Positions 1 through 8,325 are shown, numbered from the stretch's first letter. The stretch is 64,000 bases of DNA from Halomonas sp. THAF5a (GCF_009363755.1 NZ_CP045417.1:2232001-2296000), one strand, 5' to 3'. Made by a program: numbers and translations. Notes: generated by a model from the letters alone, not told the origin.

Positions 1-473
1 CACTGGTGATAGGGCATGCCGGTCGACTCGCCGGTCACCCCCATGTGGCGCTCGGCCTTGACGTAATAGGGCTCGAGTTCCTCATAGGAGATCGGCCAGT
101 CGAGCAGATTGGCGCCAGCGATATCGCCGACCTCGCTGTGCCACTTGAATTCGTGGGGCTGGAAACGCAGCGAGACGCCGGCCCAGTGGATGGTGCTGCC
201 CCCGACCCCCTTGACGATCCAGGCCGGCAGGCCGGGAAAGGTCTCGGTCAGCTGGCGGGGCCCCGCGGTGATTCGCTCGTCGAGCCAGGAGATCTTCTTG
301 AACATCTCCCACTCGTCATTCTCGATATCGTTCATCTGGTAGCGCTTGCCGGCTTCCAGCACCACGCTGTTGATGCCCTTCTTGGCCAGGGCATTGGCCA
401 GGGTGCCCCCCCCGGCACCGGAGCCGATGATCACCACCACGCTGTCGTCGTCATGGTCGAAACGGGTTGCCAT
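1..473 (-). CDS. GMC-family FAD oxidoreductase, N-terminal part (runs off the window)
   Basis: This is the N-terminal part of a glucose-methanol-choline family dehydrogenase; the gene continues beyond base 1. The FAD dinucleotide-binding loop GSGAGGG lies at residues 17-23 and is followed by an acidic residue (E40) that would contact the ribose. A second GMC-like stretch, GGSTIHWAG, is visible near residue 90. It lies 75 bp downstream of a gluconate-2-dehydrogenase subunit-3-like gene, which is the usual arrangement for membrane-bound sugar or alcohol dehydrogenases that feed electrons to a cytochrome c subunit. ATG at 473 was chosen because GAGAGG sits about 9 bp upstream. The substrate cannot be told from this fragment. 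The pair is probably transcribed from the sigma-54 promoter at 1157-1173. Confidence 0.88.
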   Translation of the reverse strand, partial: MATRFDHDDDSVVVIIGSGAGGGTLANALAKKGINSVVLEAGKRYQMNDIENDEWEMFKKISWLDERITAGPRQLTETFPGLPAWIVKGVGGSTIHWAGVSLRFQPHEFKWHSEVGDIAGANLLDWPISYEELEPYYVKAERHMGVTGESTGMPYHQ

Positions 474-548
474 GGCGTGTTCCTCTCGATTCGGTAGTTG
501 TTGTCGTCTCGCCGCCGGGACTGTCGTCTTCCCCCGGCGATGCGGGCC

Positions 549-1064
549 TTACAGCCAGTCGACGGTCAGGTCATCGAAGCCACGATGCAGGTAGCCGCCC
601 TGCTGCCAGGACGCCCCCTCGTAGCCAAAATGCGGCTCCCAGAGCGCCGGGTTGTCGTAGAGCCCCACCACCAGGGTGCCCCGCACCGTCTGGAAGAAGT
701 CGCCATCCTCGATCTCGCGCAGCAGCGCCGCACGATCGGCCTCTTGCTCGATATCGGCGTAGCGTCGGCCGTGGGCCTCATGGGCCCGGCGATCGAGGTC
801 GGCCAGGCCGTCGGCGATCAGTGCCCGGCGGCTCTCCAGAAGCGGCTCGAGGGGGGTGAGATAGTGGGTGTCTTCGATGGCATCGTGCGGATAGATATCA
901 CGCCCCATGCGTAGCAGGCCGGCGGCCAGATCGGGCTCCGCCTGGGCCCAGCGCGGCCAGAGGCTACCGGTACCGATCGCTACGCCGGCGAGTAGCGCAC
1001 CCTGCCCGGAGAGACTCAGGAAGCGGCGCCGGCTGATTGGCTGCGCCTCGGAGGAATGTGTCAT
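549..1064 (-). CDS. Tat-exported gluconate 2-dehydrogenase subunit 3 family protein
   Basis: This 171-residue protein opens with a twin-arginine signal (SRRRFLSLSG at residues 11-20, hydrophobic stretch to about residue 34, likely cleavage after AQA at 42). The mature part resembles the small (gamma, subunit 3) component of FAD-dependent gluconate/sorbitol-type membrane dehydrogenases, which helps export and assemble the GMC flavoprotein encoded immediately downstream. ATG at 1064 is taken because the twin-arginine motif is then near the N-terminus; the open frame continues upstream without such a signal. The gene follows a sigma-54 type promoter. Family assignment is good; the substrate of the complex is unknown. 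Confidence 0.85.
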   Translation of the reverse strand: MTHSSEAQPISRRRFLSLSGQGALLAGVAIGTGSLWPRWAQAEPDLAAGLLRMGRDIYPHDAIEDTHYLTPLEPLLESRRALIADGLADLDRRAHEAHGRRYADIEQEADRAALLREIEDGDFFQTVRGTLVVGLYDNPALWEPHFGYEGASWQQGGYLHRGFDDLTVDWL

Positions 1065-1156
1065 GGCTTGGCTCCTTTTGTTGCTGTTGTTATGGGGTCG
1101 GCATCGTCTTGCGTTGTGGTCAGCCAGCGCGGCCGCGAGGCCGCGCCCCCTACCCC

Positions 1157-1173
1157 TGGCAGCTTTCGTGCCA
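1157..1173 (-). promoter_or_regulatory. sigma-54 (-24/-12) promoter for the GMC dehydrogenase pair
   Basis: On the minus strand the bases read TGGCACG-AAAG-CTGCCA. The -24 block matches the sigma-54 consensus TGGCACG completely, and the GG and GC pairs are exactly 10 bp apart as this sigma factor requires. The -12 block is CTGC instead of TTGC. Transcription would start near 1147, about 83 bp before the start codon at 1064. An IHF-like site and two palindromes lie upstream in the expected order. Confidence 0.75.
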
Positions 1174-1192
1174 GAAAGCGCCAAAAAAAACA

Positions 1193-1205
1193 CAAGCCAT
1201 TGTTT
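1193..1205 (-). promoter_or_regulatory. IHF-like bending site between enhancer palindromes and sigma-54 promoter
   Basis: The minus strand reads AAACAATGGCTTG, which fits the IHF consensus WATCAANNNNTTR with one mismatch. It lies in an AT-rich patch (about 1180-1230) that stands out from the GC-rich surroundings. A DNA-bending protein here would bring an activator bound at 1273-1320 to the promoter at 1157-1173. Confidence 0.5.
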
Positions 1206-1272
1206 TAAAAGTATTCTTAAAACAGGAGCGGAGGATTTGCCCAGGCGAGGAGCCGCCATGGAGGGAGGGGCA

Positions 1273-1320
1273 TTACACCGCGTGTGACAGTGGCGGTGAC
1301 AGGGAGCGTTACAGGTGTAA
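1273..1320. promoter_or_regulatory. pair of palindromic candidate enhancer sites (UAS)
   Basis: Two inverted repeats occur 36 bp apart: TTACAC-CGC-GTGTGA at 1273-1287 (one mismatch) and TTACA-GG-TGTAA at 1309-1320. They lie about 130-170 bp upstream of the predicted sigma-54 start, a normal distance for an enhancer-binding activator. The second palindrome is the same 12-mer, in the other orientation, as the one at 6204-6215 in front of the sigma-54 activator gene. The rest of this 487-bp intergenic region (1321-1551) shows no gene or clear motif. Confidence 0.6.
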
Positions 1321-1551
1321 TGAGAGCGAGGCAGGCCAACGCAACAGGGCTGACGCCTGAACACACCCTGGCTCTCTTTCAGGCGCCGCGGGCGGCGAGT
1401 GTCGGGGCGCTTTCGAGGAACTCGACACGTGGGGGTCGGGCACACTTTCAACAAGATCAAGAAAGTGATTTCACATCACGCCACCTTATCAACAAACCAT
1501 GCGGCAATTAATCTTCTCGCCATCATTCACAAGCACGAGAGAACCTGCCCC

Positions 1552-1833
1552 ATGAAAACTCGACTGACCCTTGCCGCCCTGTTTGTCGCTCTCCTTCCCC
1601 TGGGTGCCCAGGCCAACGATGCCGCCGAACGCGCGCTGCATCTCAATGAGACCCCCTTGGCACCTGTCCATCACACCTCGCTATCGGCGACTCCCCTCGC
1701 GGAGCCCCTCGAGGCCGGCGGTGATAGCACGGCGATGCAGAAAGCACGCGCCCGCTTGCAGTCGCAAGGCGTCGAGACCCAGTACGCGACGTCGACGGAT
1801 CGGCTCGAGCCGGCCAGGAGTGCCACCAGCTAA
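1552..1833 (+). CDS. small secreted hypothetical protein
   Basis: This codes for a 93-residue protein of no family I recognise. Residues 1-21 form a clear signal peptide with a basic start, a leucine/alanine core and an AQA cleavage site, so the mature protein of about 72 residues should be periplasmic. It is polar, has no cysteine, and has no motif I can name. ATG at 1552 was preferred over upstream in-frame codons because it places the signal peptide at the N-terminus and has a purine-rich GAGAG upstream. It stands alone between the divergent dehydrogenase promoter and the nitroreductase gene. Confidence 0.6.
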   Translation: MKTRLTLAALFVALLPLGAQANDAAERALHLNETPLAPVHHTSLSATPLAEPLEAGGDSTAMQKARARLQSQGVETQYATSTDRLEPARSATS

Positions 1834-2038
1834 GCCTCGAGGCGCTGCCATGAATTCTCAGGATGCCTCGTGCTGGCGGGGCGTCCTTATCCGGCATCCC
1901 AAGGCCATCAAGAGCTGGCTCCTCGCGTGACACGCGCGACAGTTCCAGCCCCCCGCATGCTGTTTATTGCGCTTGACGCTGGCGACAGACATCGCCGTGC
2001 CCCCTTACACCGCCCAGAACATGGAGGATTGATCCGTC

Positions 2039-2695
2039 ATGAACCAACAGATCATTGACGACTTGAACCGTCGGTACACGGCAAAGAAATACGATGCCAC
2101 CAGGAAGATATCGCCAGAGGACATGGAGACGATCAAGGAAGCCCTGCGACTCTCCCCATCCTCTATCAACTCCCAGCCCTGGAAGTTCATCATCATTGAA
2201 AGTGATGAAGCGAAACAGCGATTTCACGCAACCTTTGCTCACCACCACCAGTTCAATCAGCCACATGCCAGGGACGCCTCACATACCATCCTGTTGGCAC
2301 ACGACCCCAGGTTCACGAGGGACAAGTTCCGAAAACGTGTCGATGCCGAAGTGAGCTCAGGCCACCTGCCCGCTGACATGTACGACAACTTCATGGGCGC
2401 ATATGCCTTCGCTGACAGCAATACCGATGAACACGGTAACAACGCGAGCTGGACGAAAGCACAAGTCTATCTGGCACTGGGCAACTTGATGCACACCCTG
2501 GCACGCCTGGACATTGCCTCGACGCCGATGGAGGGGGTCGACCATGAGCTGATCGGCGAACTCTTCAAGGAAGAGCTCGATGGCCATGTCTGTGAGGTCG
2601 CCATCGCTATCGGTTACCACAAAGATGGCGAAGACTGGAACCACAGCCTGCCGAAGGCGCGCCTCCCCATGAGGGAAGTGATGACGGTAGTGTGA
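2039..2695 (+). CDS. NAD(P)H-dependent nitroreductase (NfsB-like)
   Basis: This 218-residue protein belongs to the FMN-dependent nitroreductase family, which reduces nitroaromatics and quinones in the cytoplasm with NAD(P)H. The N-terminal RRYTAKKYD and the following LSPSSINSQPWKF (about residues 37-49) are the FMN phosphate and isoalloxazine contacts typical of NfsB/NfnB. The C-terminal half has the conserved GNLMHTLARLDIASTPMEG helix. Length is normal for the family. A terminator-like hairpin follows at 2711-2740, so it is probably monocistronic. The physiological substrate is unknown. Confidence 0.88.
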   Translation: MNQQIIDDLNRRYTAKKYDATRKISPEDMETIKEALRLSPSSINSQPWKFIIIESDEAKQRFHATFAHHHQFNQPHARDASHTILLAHDPRFTRDKFRKRVDAEVSSGHLPADMYDNFMGAYAFADSNTDEHGNNASWTKAQVYLALGNLMHTLARLDIASTPMEGVDHELIGELFKEELDGHVCEVAIAIGYHKDGEDWNHSLPKARLPMREVMTVV

Positions 2696-2710
2696 TCCAC
2701 CTTCGATCAT

Positions 2711-2740
2711 AAAGCAGGGTGCCCCACCCGGCTTTCTTTC
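2711..2740 (+). terminator. Rho-independent terminator after the nitroreductase gene
   Basis: AAAGC and GCTTT, with GGGTG and CACCC inside them, form a stem around a CCC loop with one A/G mismatch. The stem is followed by CTTTCTTC, a pyrimidine-rich tail. It lies 15 bp after the stop codon. Confidence 0.6.
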
Positions 2741-2872
2741 TTCATTTCCACGTCACGACCTGGATAGAGCCGATCCTCTCAGGAGTCTTCGGCTGCGTCG
2801 TCGTTCTGCATCTCGCCCATCTGGGGCAGGGGAACCGATCGCCCGCAGACGGAGCCGAGCTCCCTGCGAATT

Positions 2873-2919
2873 ATCAACACAATCCATAAAGTGATTGTTG
2901 ATTTCGTCGGCTTATCAAC
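2873..2919. promoter_or_regulatory. three alternating ATCAAC/GTTGAT half sites upstream of the MDR reductase gene
   Basis: ATCAACA at 2873-2879, TGTTGAT at 2896-2902 and ATCAAC at 2914-2919 form two overlapping inverted repeats that share the middle half site. They sit 58-104 bp before the start at 2977, a reasonable place for an operator. The regulator is unknown; none is encoded next to it. Confidence 0.4.
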
Positions 2920-2976
2920 GATACGGACGCCACCTATTCTCTGTCGTGTCATTCACTCCACGAGAGAGCGCGACCC

Positions 2977-3963
2977 ATGAAAGCGATGCTGATCCACGAG
3001 TTTGGTGGTCCCGAGGTCTTCGAGCCCGCCGAGCTGCCCACGCCCCAGGCGGCCCCCGGTCAGGTGCTGGTGCGCGTCGCCGCCACCAGCGTCAACACCG
3101 TCGACACCATGATCCGCCAGATGGGGCCCGAGCTGCCCCTCTCCCCCGCGACACCCGCCCTGCTGGGCATGGACTTCGCCGGCACGGTGGAAGCCGTGGG
3201 AGAAGGCGTCACCGGCTTCACGGTAGGCGACGAGGTGTACGGCTGCGCCGGTGGCCTGGCCGACCTGCCCGGGGCCCTGGCCGAGTACATGGCGGCCGAT
3301 GCCCGCCTCATCGCCCACAAGCCCGTCAGCCTGAGCATGGCGGAGGCCGCGGCGCTGCCGCTGGTTGGCATCACCGCCTATGAGGGGCTGATGCGCGCCG
3401 GCATCGGCCAGGGCAAGACGGTGCTGGTGCACGGGGGCGCAGGCGGCGTGGGCCATGTCGCCGTGCAGCTCGCCCGTCATTTCGGCGGGCGCGTCTCGGC
3501 CACCGTCGGGCGCGATGAGCATCATGCGCTGGTCGAGTCGCTGGGTGCCCGGTCGATCGACTACAGGGCGCAGCCCGTGGCCGACTATGTTGCCGGACAC
3601 ACCGGCGGCGCCGGCTTCGACATCGTCTTCGACTCGGTGGGCGGCGCCAACCTGGCCAACTCCTTCGAGGCCGCGGCGCTGAACGGCCAGGTCGCCACGA
3701 CCGTGTCGATGCTCGAACTGGATCTCAACACCGCGCACTTCAAGGGACTCTCGCTGCACGTGGTGTTCATGCTGATCCCCATGCTGCACGACCACCAGCG
3801 CGAGACCCACGGCCGCATCCTCGGCGAGCTCGCCGCGATCGTCGACGCCGGTGGCCTCAAGCCGCTGCTGGATTCGCCGCTCTACCCGCTGGCTCGGGTC
3901 GGCGAGGCCCATGCCCGCCTCGCCAGCGGCCAGGCGACCGGCAAGGTCGTGGTGGAGATCTGA
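2977..3963 (+). CDS. zinc-independent MDR-family quinone oxidoreductase/enoyl reductase
   Basis: This 328-residue protein is a medium-chain dehydrogenase/reductase. The N-terminal GroES-like part contains the MDR segment VNTVDTMIRQ, and the Rossmann domain carries the NADPH loop HGGAGGVG at about residues 152-159. It lacks the cysteine cluster of the structural zinc loop and the catalytic zinc ligands, as in NADPH:quinone reductases of the QOR type. It reduces quinones or activated double bonds in the cytoplasm. It leads a same-strand run with DUF1330, luciferase-like and SDR genes, which suggests a shared small redox pathway. Substrate not assignable. Confidence 0.85.
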   Translation: MKAMLIHEFGGPEVFEPAELPTPQAAPGQVLVRVAATSVNTVDTMIRQMGPELPLSPATPALLGMDFAGTVEAVGEGVTGFTVGDEVYGCAGGLADLPGALAEYMAADARLIAHKPVSLSMAEAAALPLVGITAYEGLMRAGIGQGKTVLVHGGAGGVGHVAVQLARHFGGRVSATVGRDEHHALVESLGARSIDYRAQPVADYVAGHTGGAGFDIVFDSVGGANLANSFEAAALNGQVATTVSMLELDLNTAHFKGLSLHVVFMLIPMLHDHQRETHGRILGELAAIVDAGGLKPLLDSPLYPLARVGEAHARLASGQATGKVVVEI

Positions 3964-3990
3964 GTCGCCACCTGTCGAGGAGAGACATCG

Positions 3991-4293
3991 ATGACCTATT
4001 ACTCCGTCTTGGACGTCACGCCCACCCGCGAAGAGTGGATGGCGACCTACATCGAGCCGGTCAACCGACTGGTGGCCAAGCACGGGGGCCAGTACCTCGC
4101 CCGGACCGCCAGCCATGAACGCCTCGAGGGGCAAGGCGAGAACGCCGCCCTGCGCGTCATCATCGAGTGGCCCTCGAGGAACGCCGCCGAGGCCTTCATG
4201 AGCGACCCGGACTATGCGCCCCACCTCGAGGCCCGAACCGCCGGCTCGATCAGCCACCATTACCTCATCGAAGGCAAGGACGACCAGGCCTGA
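3991..4293 (+). CDS. DUF1330 family protein
   Basis: This is a 100-residue single-domain protein of the DUF1330 type, a ferredoxin-like dimeric alpha-beta barrel fold. Visible family traits are the central IIEWPS stretch and the following AAEAFMSDPDYAPH, which correspond to the conserved W-P-s and F-x-s-d-Y-x-p elements. The start at 3991 has GAGGAGAG 6 bp upstream. It is 27 bp after the MDR gene and 84 bp before the luciferase-like gene. Members are uncharacterised; a role in handling a small substrate beside the neighbouring oxidoreductases is only inferred. Confidence 0.8.
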   Translation: MTYYSVLDVTPTREEWMATYIEPVNRLVAKHGGQYLARTASHERLEGQGENAALRVIIEWPSRNAAEAFMSDPDYAPHLEARTAGSISHHYLIEGKDDQA

Positions 4294-4377
4294 GCCCCCC
4301 GGCACGTCCTGCGGATCGCGGGACGTGCCGTCGAGGCAACATCGCCCCACCCCGACCGACCATAAGGGAAGTTGACC

Positions 4378-5364
4378 ATGCTCACGCCCATCGATGACGC
4401 CGGATTTCCCTCCATCAATCGCGGCTACCAACGGGTATTCCGCCCGAATCGCTTGAGCCTCGGGCTGGTGGTGCCCTTGGAGCGCTACCCCACCGGTCCC
4501 GTGCCGACCATGCACGACCAGGCGACGCGGATCCAGCTGGCCGAGACGCTCGGCTTCGGTGCCGTCTGGCTGCGCGATGTGCCGTTCAACGTGCCCTCCT
4601 TCGGCGACGCCGGTCAGGTGCACGATCCCTTCGTCTATCTGGGCCTGTTGGCCGGACAGACCACGCGCATCGCCTTGGGCGTGGCCAGTATCGTGCTGCC
4701 CCTGCGCCACCCCGCGCATGTGGCCAAGGCCGCGGCCAGCGTCGATGCGCTCTCGGGCGGGCGCCTGCTGCTGGGCGTCGCCTCGGGCGACAGGCCCGAG
4801 GAGTACCCCGCGCTCAACCACGCCTTCTCGGAGCGCGGGGCCAGCTTCCGCGAGAGCTTCGCCTATATCCAGCGCATGTGGGAGGACTCGCCGGCCTTCG
4901 ACAATCGCCACGGGCGCCTCGAGGGCACCATGGACATGCTGCCGAAACCGGCATCGGGCCGGCTGCCGCTGATCGTGACGGGCGGCAGCCAGCAGAGCCC
5001 GGAGTGGATCGCCGGCCATGGCGATGGCTGGATGCTCTATCCGCGAGCGCTCGAGACACAGGCGCGCATCCTAGACGACTGGCGCGCTCGCACTCGGGCG
5101 CTGGGCAGGGGCGTGCGACCGGCGATGCAACCGCTCTACATCGACCTGAACCCCGATCCTGATGCGGCCCCCGAGCCGATCCACCTCGGGCTGCGCGTTG
5201 GCGTACGCGCCCTTCGCCACTACCTGGAGACGCTCGAGGCCATCGGGGTCAACCACGTCGCACTGAACCTGCGCTTCAACCAGGCGGATATCGACGACAC
5301 CCTCTATCGTCTTGCCGACGATATCCTGCCCGCCTTTTCCCCCCAAGGAGAGACACGACCGTGA
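4378..5364 (+). CDS. luciferase-like (LLM class) flavin monooxygenase
   Basis: This codes for a 328-residue TIM-barrel oxidoreductase of the bacterial luciferase superfamily, using FMN or F420-type flavin. It has the LLM features LGFGAVWLRDVPF (N-terminal strand and helix), the SIVLPLRHPAHVAKAAASVD stretch, and SGGRLLLGVASGD, which contacts flavin phosphate. It resembles the BA3436-type subgroup. ATG at 4378 was chosen because AAGGGAAG lies 7 bp upstream; an in-frame TTG six bases earlier overlaps that site less well. Its stop overlaps the GTG of the following SDR gene, so the two are translationally coupled. Substrate unknown. Confidence 0.83.
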   Translation: MLTPIDDAGFPSINRGYQRVFRPNRLSLGLVVPLERYPTGPVPTMHDQATRIQLAETLGFGAVWLRDVPFNVPSFGDAGQVHDPFVYLGLLAGQTTRIALGVASIVLPLRHPAHVAKAAASVDALSGGRLLLGVASGDRPEEYPALNHAFSERGASFRESFAYIQRMWEDSPAFDNRHGRLEGTMDMLPKPASGRLPLIVTGGSQQSPEWIAGHGDGWMLYPRALETQARILDDWRARTRALGRGVRPAMQPLYIDLNPDPDAAPEPIHLGLRVGVRALRHYLETLEAIGVNHVALNLRFNQADIDDTLYRLADDILPAFSPQGETRP

Positions 5365-6185
5365 AGACCATTCTCATGACGGGATCGACCGATGGCATCG
5401 GCCTGGCCACGGCCGAGAGGCTCGTCCGACAGGGCCACCGGGTGCTGATCCACGGCCGGAACCCCGAGAAGCTTCAAGCCACGCAGGCGCGCCTGTCCGC
5501 CGCGACGGAACGCCCGAACGTGGAGGGCCACGTGGCGGATCTTTCACGCCTGGCGGACGTCGAGGACCTGGCAGAGGCGGTCGCGAGTCGACACGCAAGG
5601 CTCGATGTCCTGATTAACAATGCCGGGGTCTTCCGGGTTCCCGATCCCCTCACGGACGATGGGCTCGATGTGCGCTTCGCCGTCAACACCATCGCCCCCT
5701 ATCTGCTGACCCGACGGCTGCTGCCGCTGATGGCAGCGGGCGCGAGAGTGATCAACCTCTCCTCCGCCGCCCAGGCCCCGGTGGACATCGACGCCCTCGC
5801 CGGCCGGGGACGGCTGGACGATGAGTTCTCCGCCTACGCACAGAGCAAGCTGGCCCTCACCATGTGGTCGCGCCACCTGGCCATGACGCTGAACGACCGG
5901 GCCCCGGCCATCATCGCCGTCAACCCAGGCTCCCTGCTCGGCAGCAAGATGGTGAAAGAGGGGTTCGGCGTGGCCGGCAATGATCTCCAGATCGGCGTCG
6001 ATATCCTGAACCGAGCGGCCCTGGACGACGCCTTCGCCCACGCCACCGGGCAGTACTTCGACAACGACGCCAAGCGCTTCGCGTCCCCCCACGCCGATGC
6101 ACTGGAGGCGGCGAAGTGCGAGCGCGTGGTGCGGGTCATCGAGGACGTGCTGGCGAGGCTTGGCACCCCGGCGACAGGGCCGTGA
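5361..6185 (+). CDS. short-chain dehydrogenase/reductase (SDR)
   Basis: This 274-residue classical-fold SDR has the cofactor loop TGSTDGIG at residues 7-14, NNAG near 86-89, catalytic serine at about 134-135 and the YAQSK active site with Tyr159 and Lys163. The missing acidic residue after strand 2, replaced by HGRN, suggests NADP(H). The start is GTG, overlapping the stop of the luciferase-like gene by 4 bp, which implies coupled translation. It ends the redox run 2977-6185. A large palindrome begins 7 bp after the stop. Substrate unknown. Confidence 0.87.
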   Translation: MKTILMTGSTDGIGLATAERLVRQGHRVLIHGRNPEKLQATQARLSAATERPNVEGHVADLSRLADVEDLAEAVASRHARLDVLINNAGVFRVPDPLTDDGLDVRFAVNTIAPYLLTRRLLPLMAAGARVINLSSAAQAPVDIDALAGRGRLDDEFSAYAQSKLALTMWSRHLAMTLNDRAPAIIAVNPGSLLGSKMVKEGFGVAGNDLQIGVDILNRAALDDAFAHATGQYFDNDAKRFASPHADALEAAKCERVVRVIEDVLARLGTPATGP

Positions 6186-6192
6186 CACCCGG

Positions 6193-6226
6193 CGTCGCCC
6201 CCTTTACACCTGTAACGGGGGCGACG
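6193..6226. promoter_or_regulatory. nested 34-bp palindrome containing the TTACACCTGTAA site
   Basis: Outer arms CGTCGCCCCC (6193-6202) and GGGGGCGACG (6217-6226) are perfectly complementary. They enclose TTACA-CC-TGTAA (6204-6215) with the same centre. The inner 12-mer is identical to the palindrome at 1309-1320 in the dehydrogenase control region. No T-run follows, so a terminator is less likely than an operator, although the outer arms could also stop transcription of the SDR gene. It lies 91 bp before the activator gene. Confidence 0.6.
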
Positions 6227-6316
6227 AAGGTCGTATCTCGCGGTAATGGCGGAGCTCGTAACTTGAAGGAAGCATAACGACAACACCATGACGCGCCCGT
6301 TCGCCGGCGCAAGGCC

Positions 6317-8325
6317 ATGACCATGAGCAACGTCCCATCCCCGCGCACGCCGTCACCGCGAGAACATGTCGAGGCCATCCTGCGCTCCCTCGACCACCCC
6401 GACGCTGGCGACAATGCCGTGATCGAGCGCTCCTGGCGCCGCTGCATCGACCGCTACGGCCTCGACCCCAACGCGCCCCGTCCCCCCGCTACGTCCCCGA
6501 CCGCACCCTGCGCGAGCACCAGGACCAGGCCGACGCCCTGATCCAGGTGGCCCGAGCCGGGGTGGAACAGCTCTATCGTCAGGTGCGGCCGCTGGACTAT
6601 GTGGTGTTGCTCGCCGATGCCCGAGGCATCGCCGTGCAGTTTCTCGGGGAGCGCGGCGCCCAACGCGAGCACCAGCGCACCGGCCTCTACCTGGGGGCCG
6701 ACTACAGCGAGGCGTACGCCGGCACCAGCGCGGTGGGGACCTGCATCCACGAGCAGACCCCGTTGACGTGTCACCACCGCGATCACTTCAACACCCACCA
6801 CATCGCCCTGACCTGCACCGCGGCGCCGATTTTCGACCCCGATGGCCAGCTGCTCGCGGTGCTCGACATCTCCGCCTACCAGTCGCCGGAGACCAAGGCC
6901 TCCCAGACGTTCGCCCTGCAGGTCGTCAAGCACTATGCGCGGATGATCGAGGACGCCTATTTCCTGCAGCGCTACAGCGGCCACCACATCGTCTGCCTGG
7001 ATCGTTCACGGGAGTTCGTGCAGATCAACCGCCGCTACCTGCTCGCCATCGACGAGGACGGCACGCTGGTGGCCGCCAACACCGCCGGGCGCAAGCTGCT
7101 GCGTCACCATGAACTGCCCCTGGCCGGCCCCGGCGAGGCCCGCCCCTTCCGGGCCTGGAACATCCAGGACCTGCTCGACGCCGAGATCAATGAGGTCCTC
7201 GACATCCAGCGCCACAGTGACGACGGCGTGCGCGCCTTCCGCACCCACCGCCACCACGAGCTGCACTTCGGCACCCTGATCGAGCCCCAGCGCCGCCGTG
7301 CGCCCCAGGGCGAACCGCGCCGCCAGGACTCCAGCCTGGCACCGCTGGAGACGCTGGCCGACGACGACCCGGCGATGCGCGACACCCTGACCCGGGCCGC
7401 CCGGCTGCGCAACGAGCCGATCAACATCCTGGTGATGGGCGAGACCGGCACCGGCAAGGAGCGCATGGCGCGCGCCCTGCACGAGTCCAGCCGGCGCCGC
7501 GACAAGCCCTTCGTGGCCATCAACTGCGCGGCCATGCCCGAGTCGCTGATCGAAAGCGAGCTGTTCGGCTACGAGCCGGGCAGCTTCACGGGCGCCAAGA
7601 GCAAGGGGATGAAGGGGCTGATCGCCCAGGCCGACGGCGGCACCCTCTTCCTCGACGAGATCGGCGACATGCCGCTGCAGCTGCAGACCCGGCTGCTGCG
7701 CGTGCTGGCCGAGCAGGAGGTGCTGCCCATCGGCGCCAGCCGGCCGGTGAAGGTCGACCTGCGGGTGGTGGCGGCCACCCACCGTGACCTGCGCGGCCTG
7801 ATCGATCAGGGCCGCTTCCGCGAGGATCTCTTCTATCGACTGAACGGCGCCAGCCTGCGCCTGCCGCCGCTGCGTGAGCGGGCCGACCAGGGCTACCTGA
7901 TCCGGCGACTGTTCGACGAGCTGCAGGCCGAGCGCGAAGGGCCACGGGCGCGGCTGCGCGGCGATGCCATGAGCGCCCTGCTCGCCTACCCCTGGCCGGG
8001 CAACATCCGCGAACTGCACAACGCCCTGCGCTATGCCCTGGCGACCTGCGAGAACGATGAGGTGGTGGTCGGCGACCTGCCGGAGGAGTGCCTCAGTGGG
8101 CACTACGCCTACCCGGCTGTCCCGTCACACGACGCGACGGCCGGCGGACGCATCGCTGGCCACCCGGCAGTCACACGCCCCATGGATCCCCTCCACGAGG
8201 CCTTGCGTCGCCGGCGCTGGAACATCAGCGCCGTGGCTCGCGAGCTCGGCCTCTCACGGCCGACCATCTACCGGCGAATGAAGCGCCTCGGGATCACTCC
8301 CCCTCACCAGCATGACGCCTCGTGA
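6317..8325 (+). pseudogene. AcoR-type sigma-54 dependent activator, disrupted by a one-base frameshift
   Basis: The two parts 6317-6541 and 6547-8325 together encode an activator of about 669 residues. In the first frame the text reads SWRRCIDRYGLDPNAPRPP and then degenerates. The next frame contains RYVPDRTLREHQDQADAL and continues into the second part. Adding one C to the C6 tract at 6482-6487 joins them exactly. The second part has a GAF-like sensor region, a PAS-like segment, an AAA+ domain with Walker A GETGTGKE (residues 298-305 counted from 6547), GSFTGA (345-350) where GAFTGA is usual, Walker B LFLDEIGD (367-374) and a Fis-type helix-turn-helix at 559-581. AcoR relatives activate alcohol, acetoin or aldehyde dehydrogenase genes. 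The break may be real or a sequencing error. Confidence 0.85.

Noticed and set aside
1468-1482. GTGAT-TTCAC-ATCAC read as a CRP site
   Set aside because: CRP sites need TGTGA-N6-TCACA; spacing and outer bases do not fit.
4372-4377. TTG start for the luciferase-like gene
   Set aside because: The ATG at 4378 has the better spacing from AAGGGAAG.
2953-5019. Long open frame on the minus strand (688 codons) opposite the redox genes
   Set aside because: It is antisense to three recognisable proteins, and its translation is rich in Gly, Arg, His and Gln with no domain. Long chance frames are expected in GC-rich DNA.
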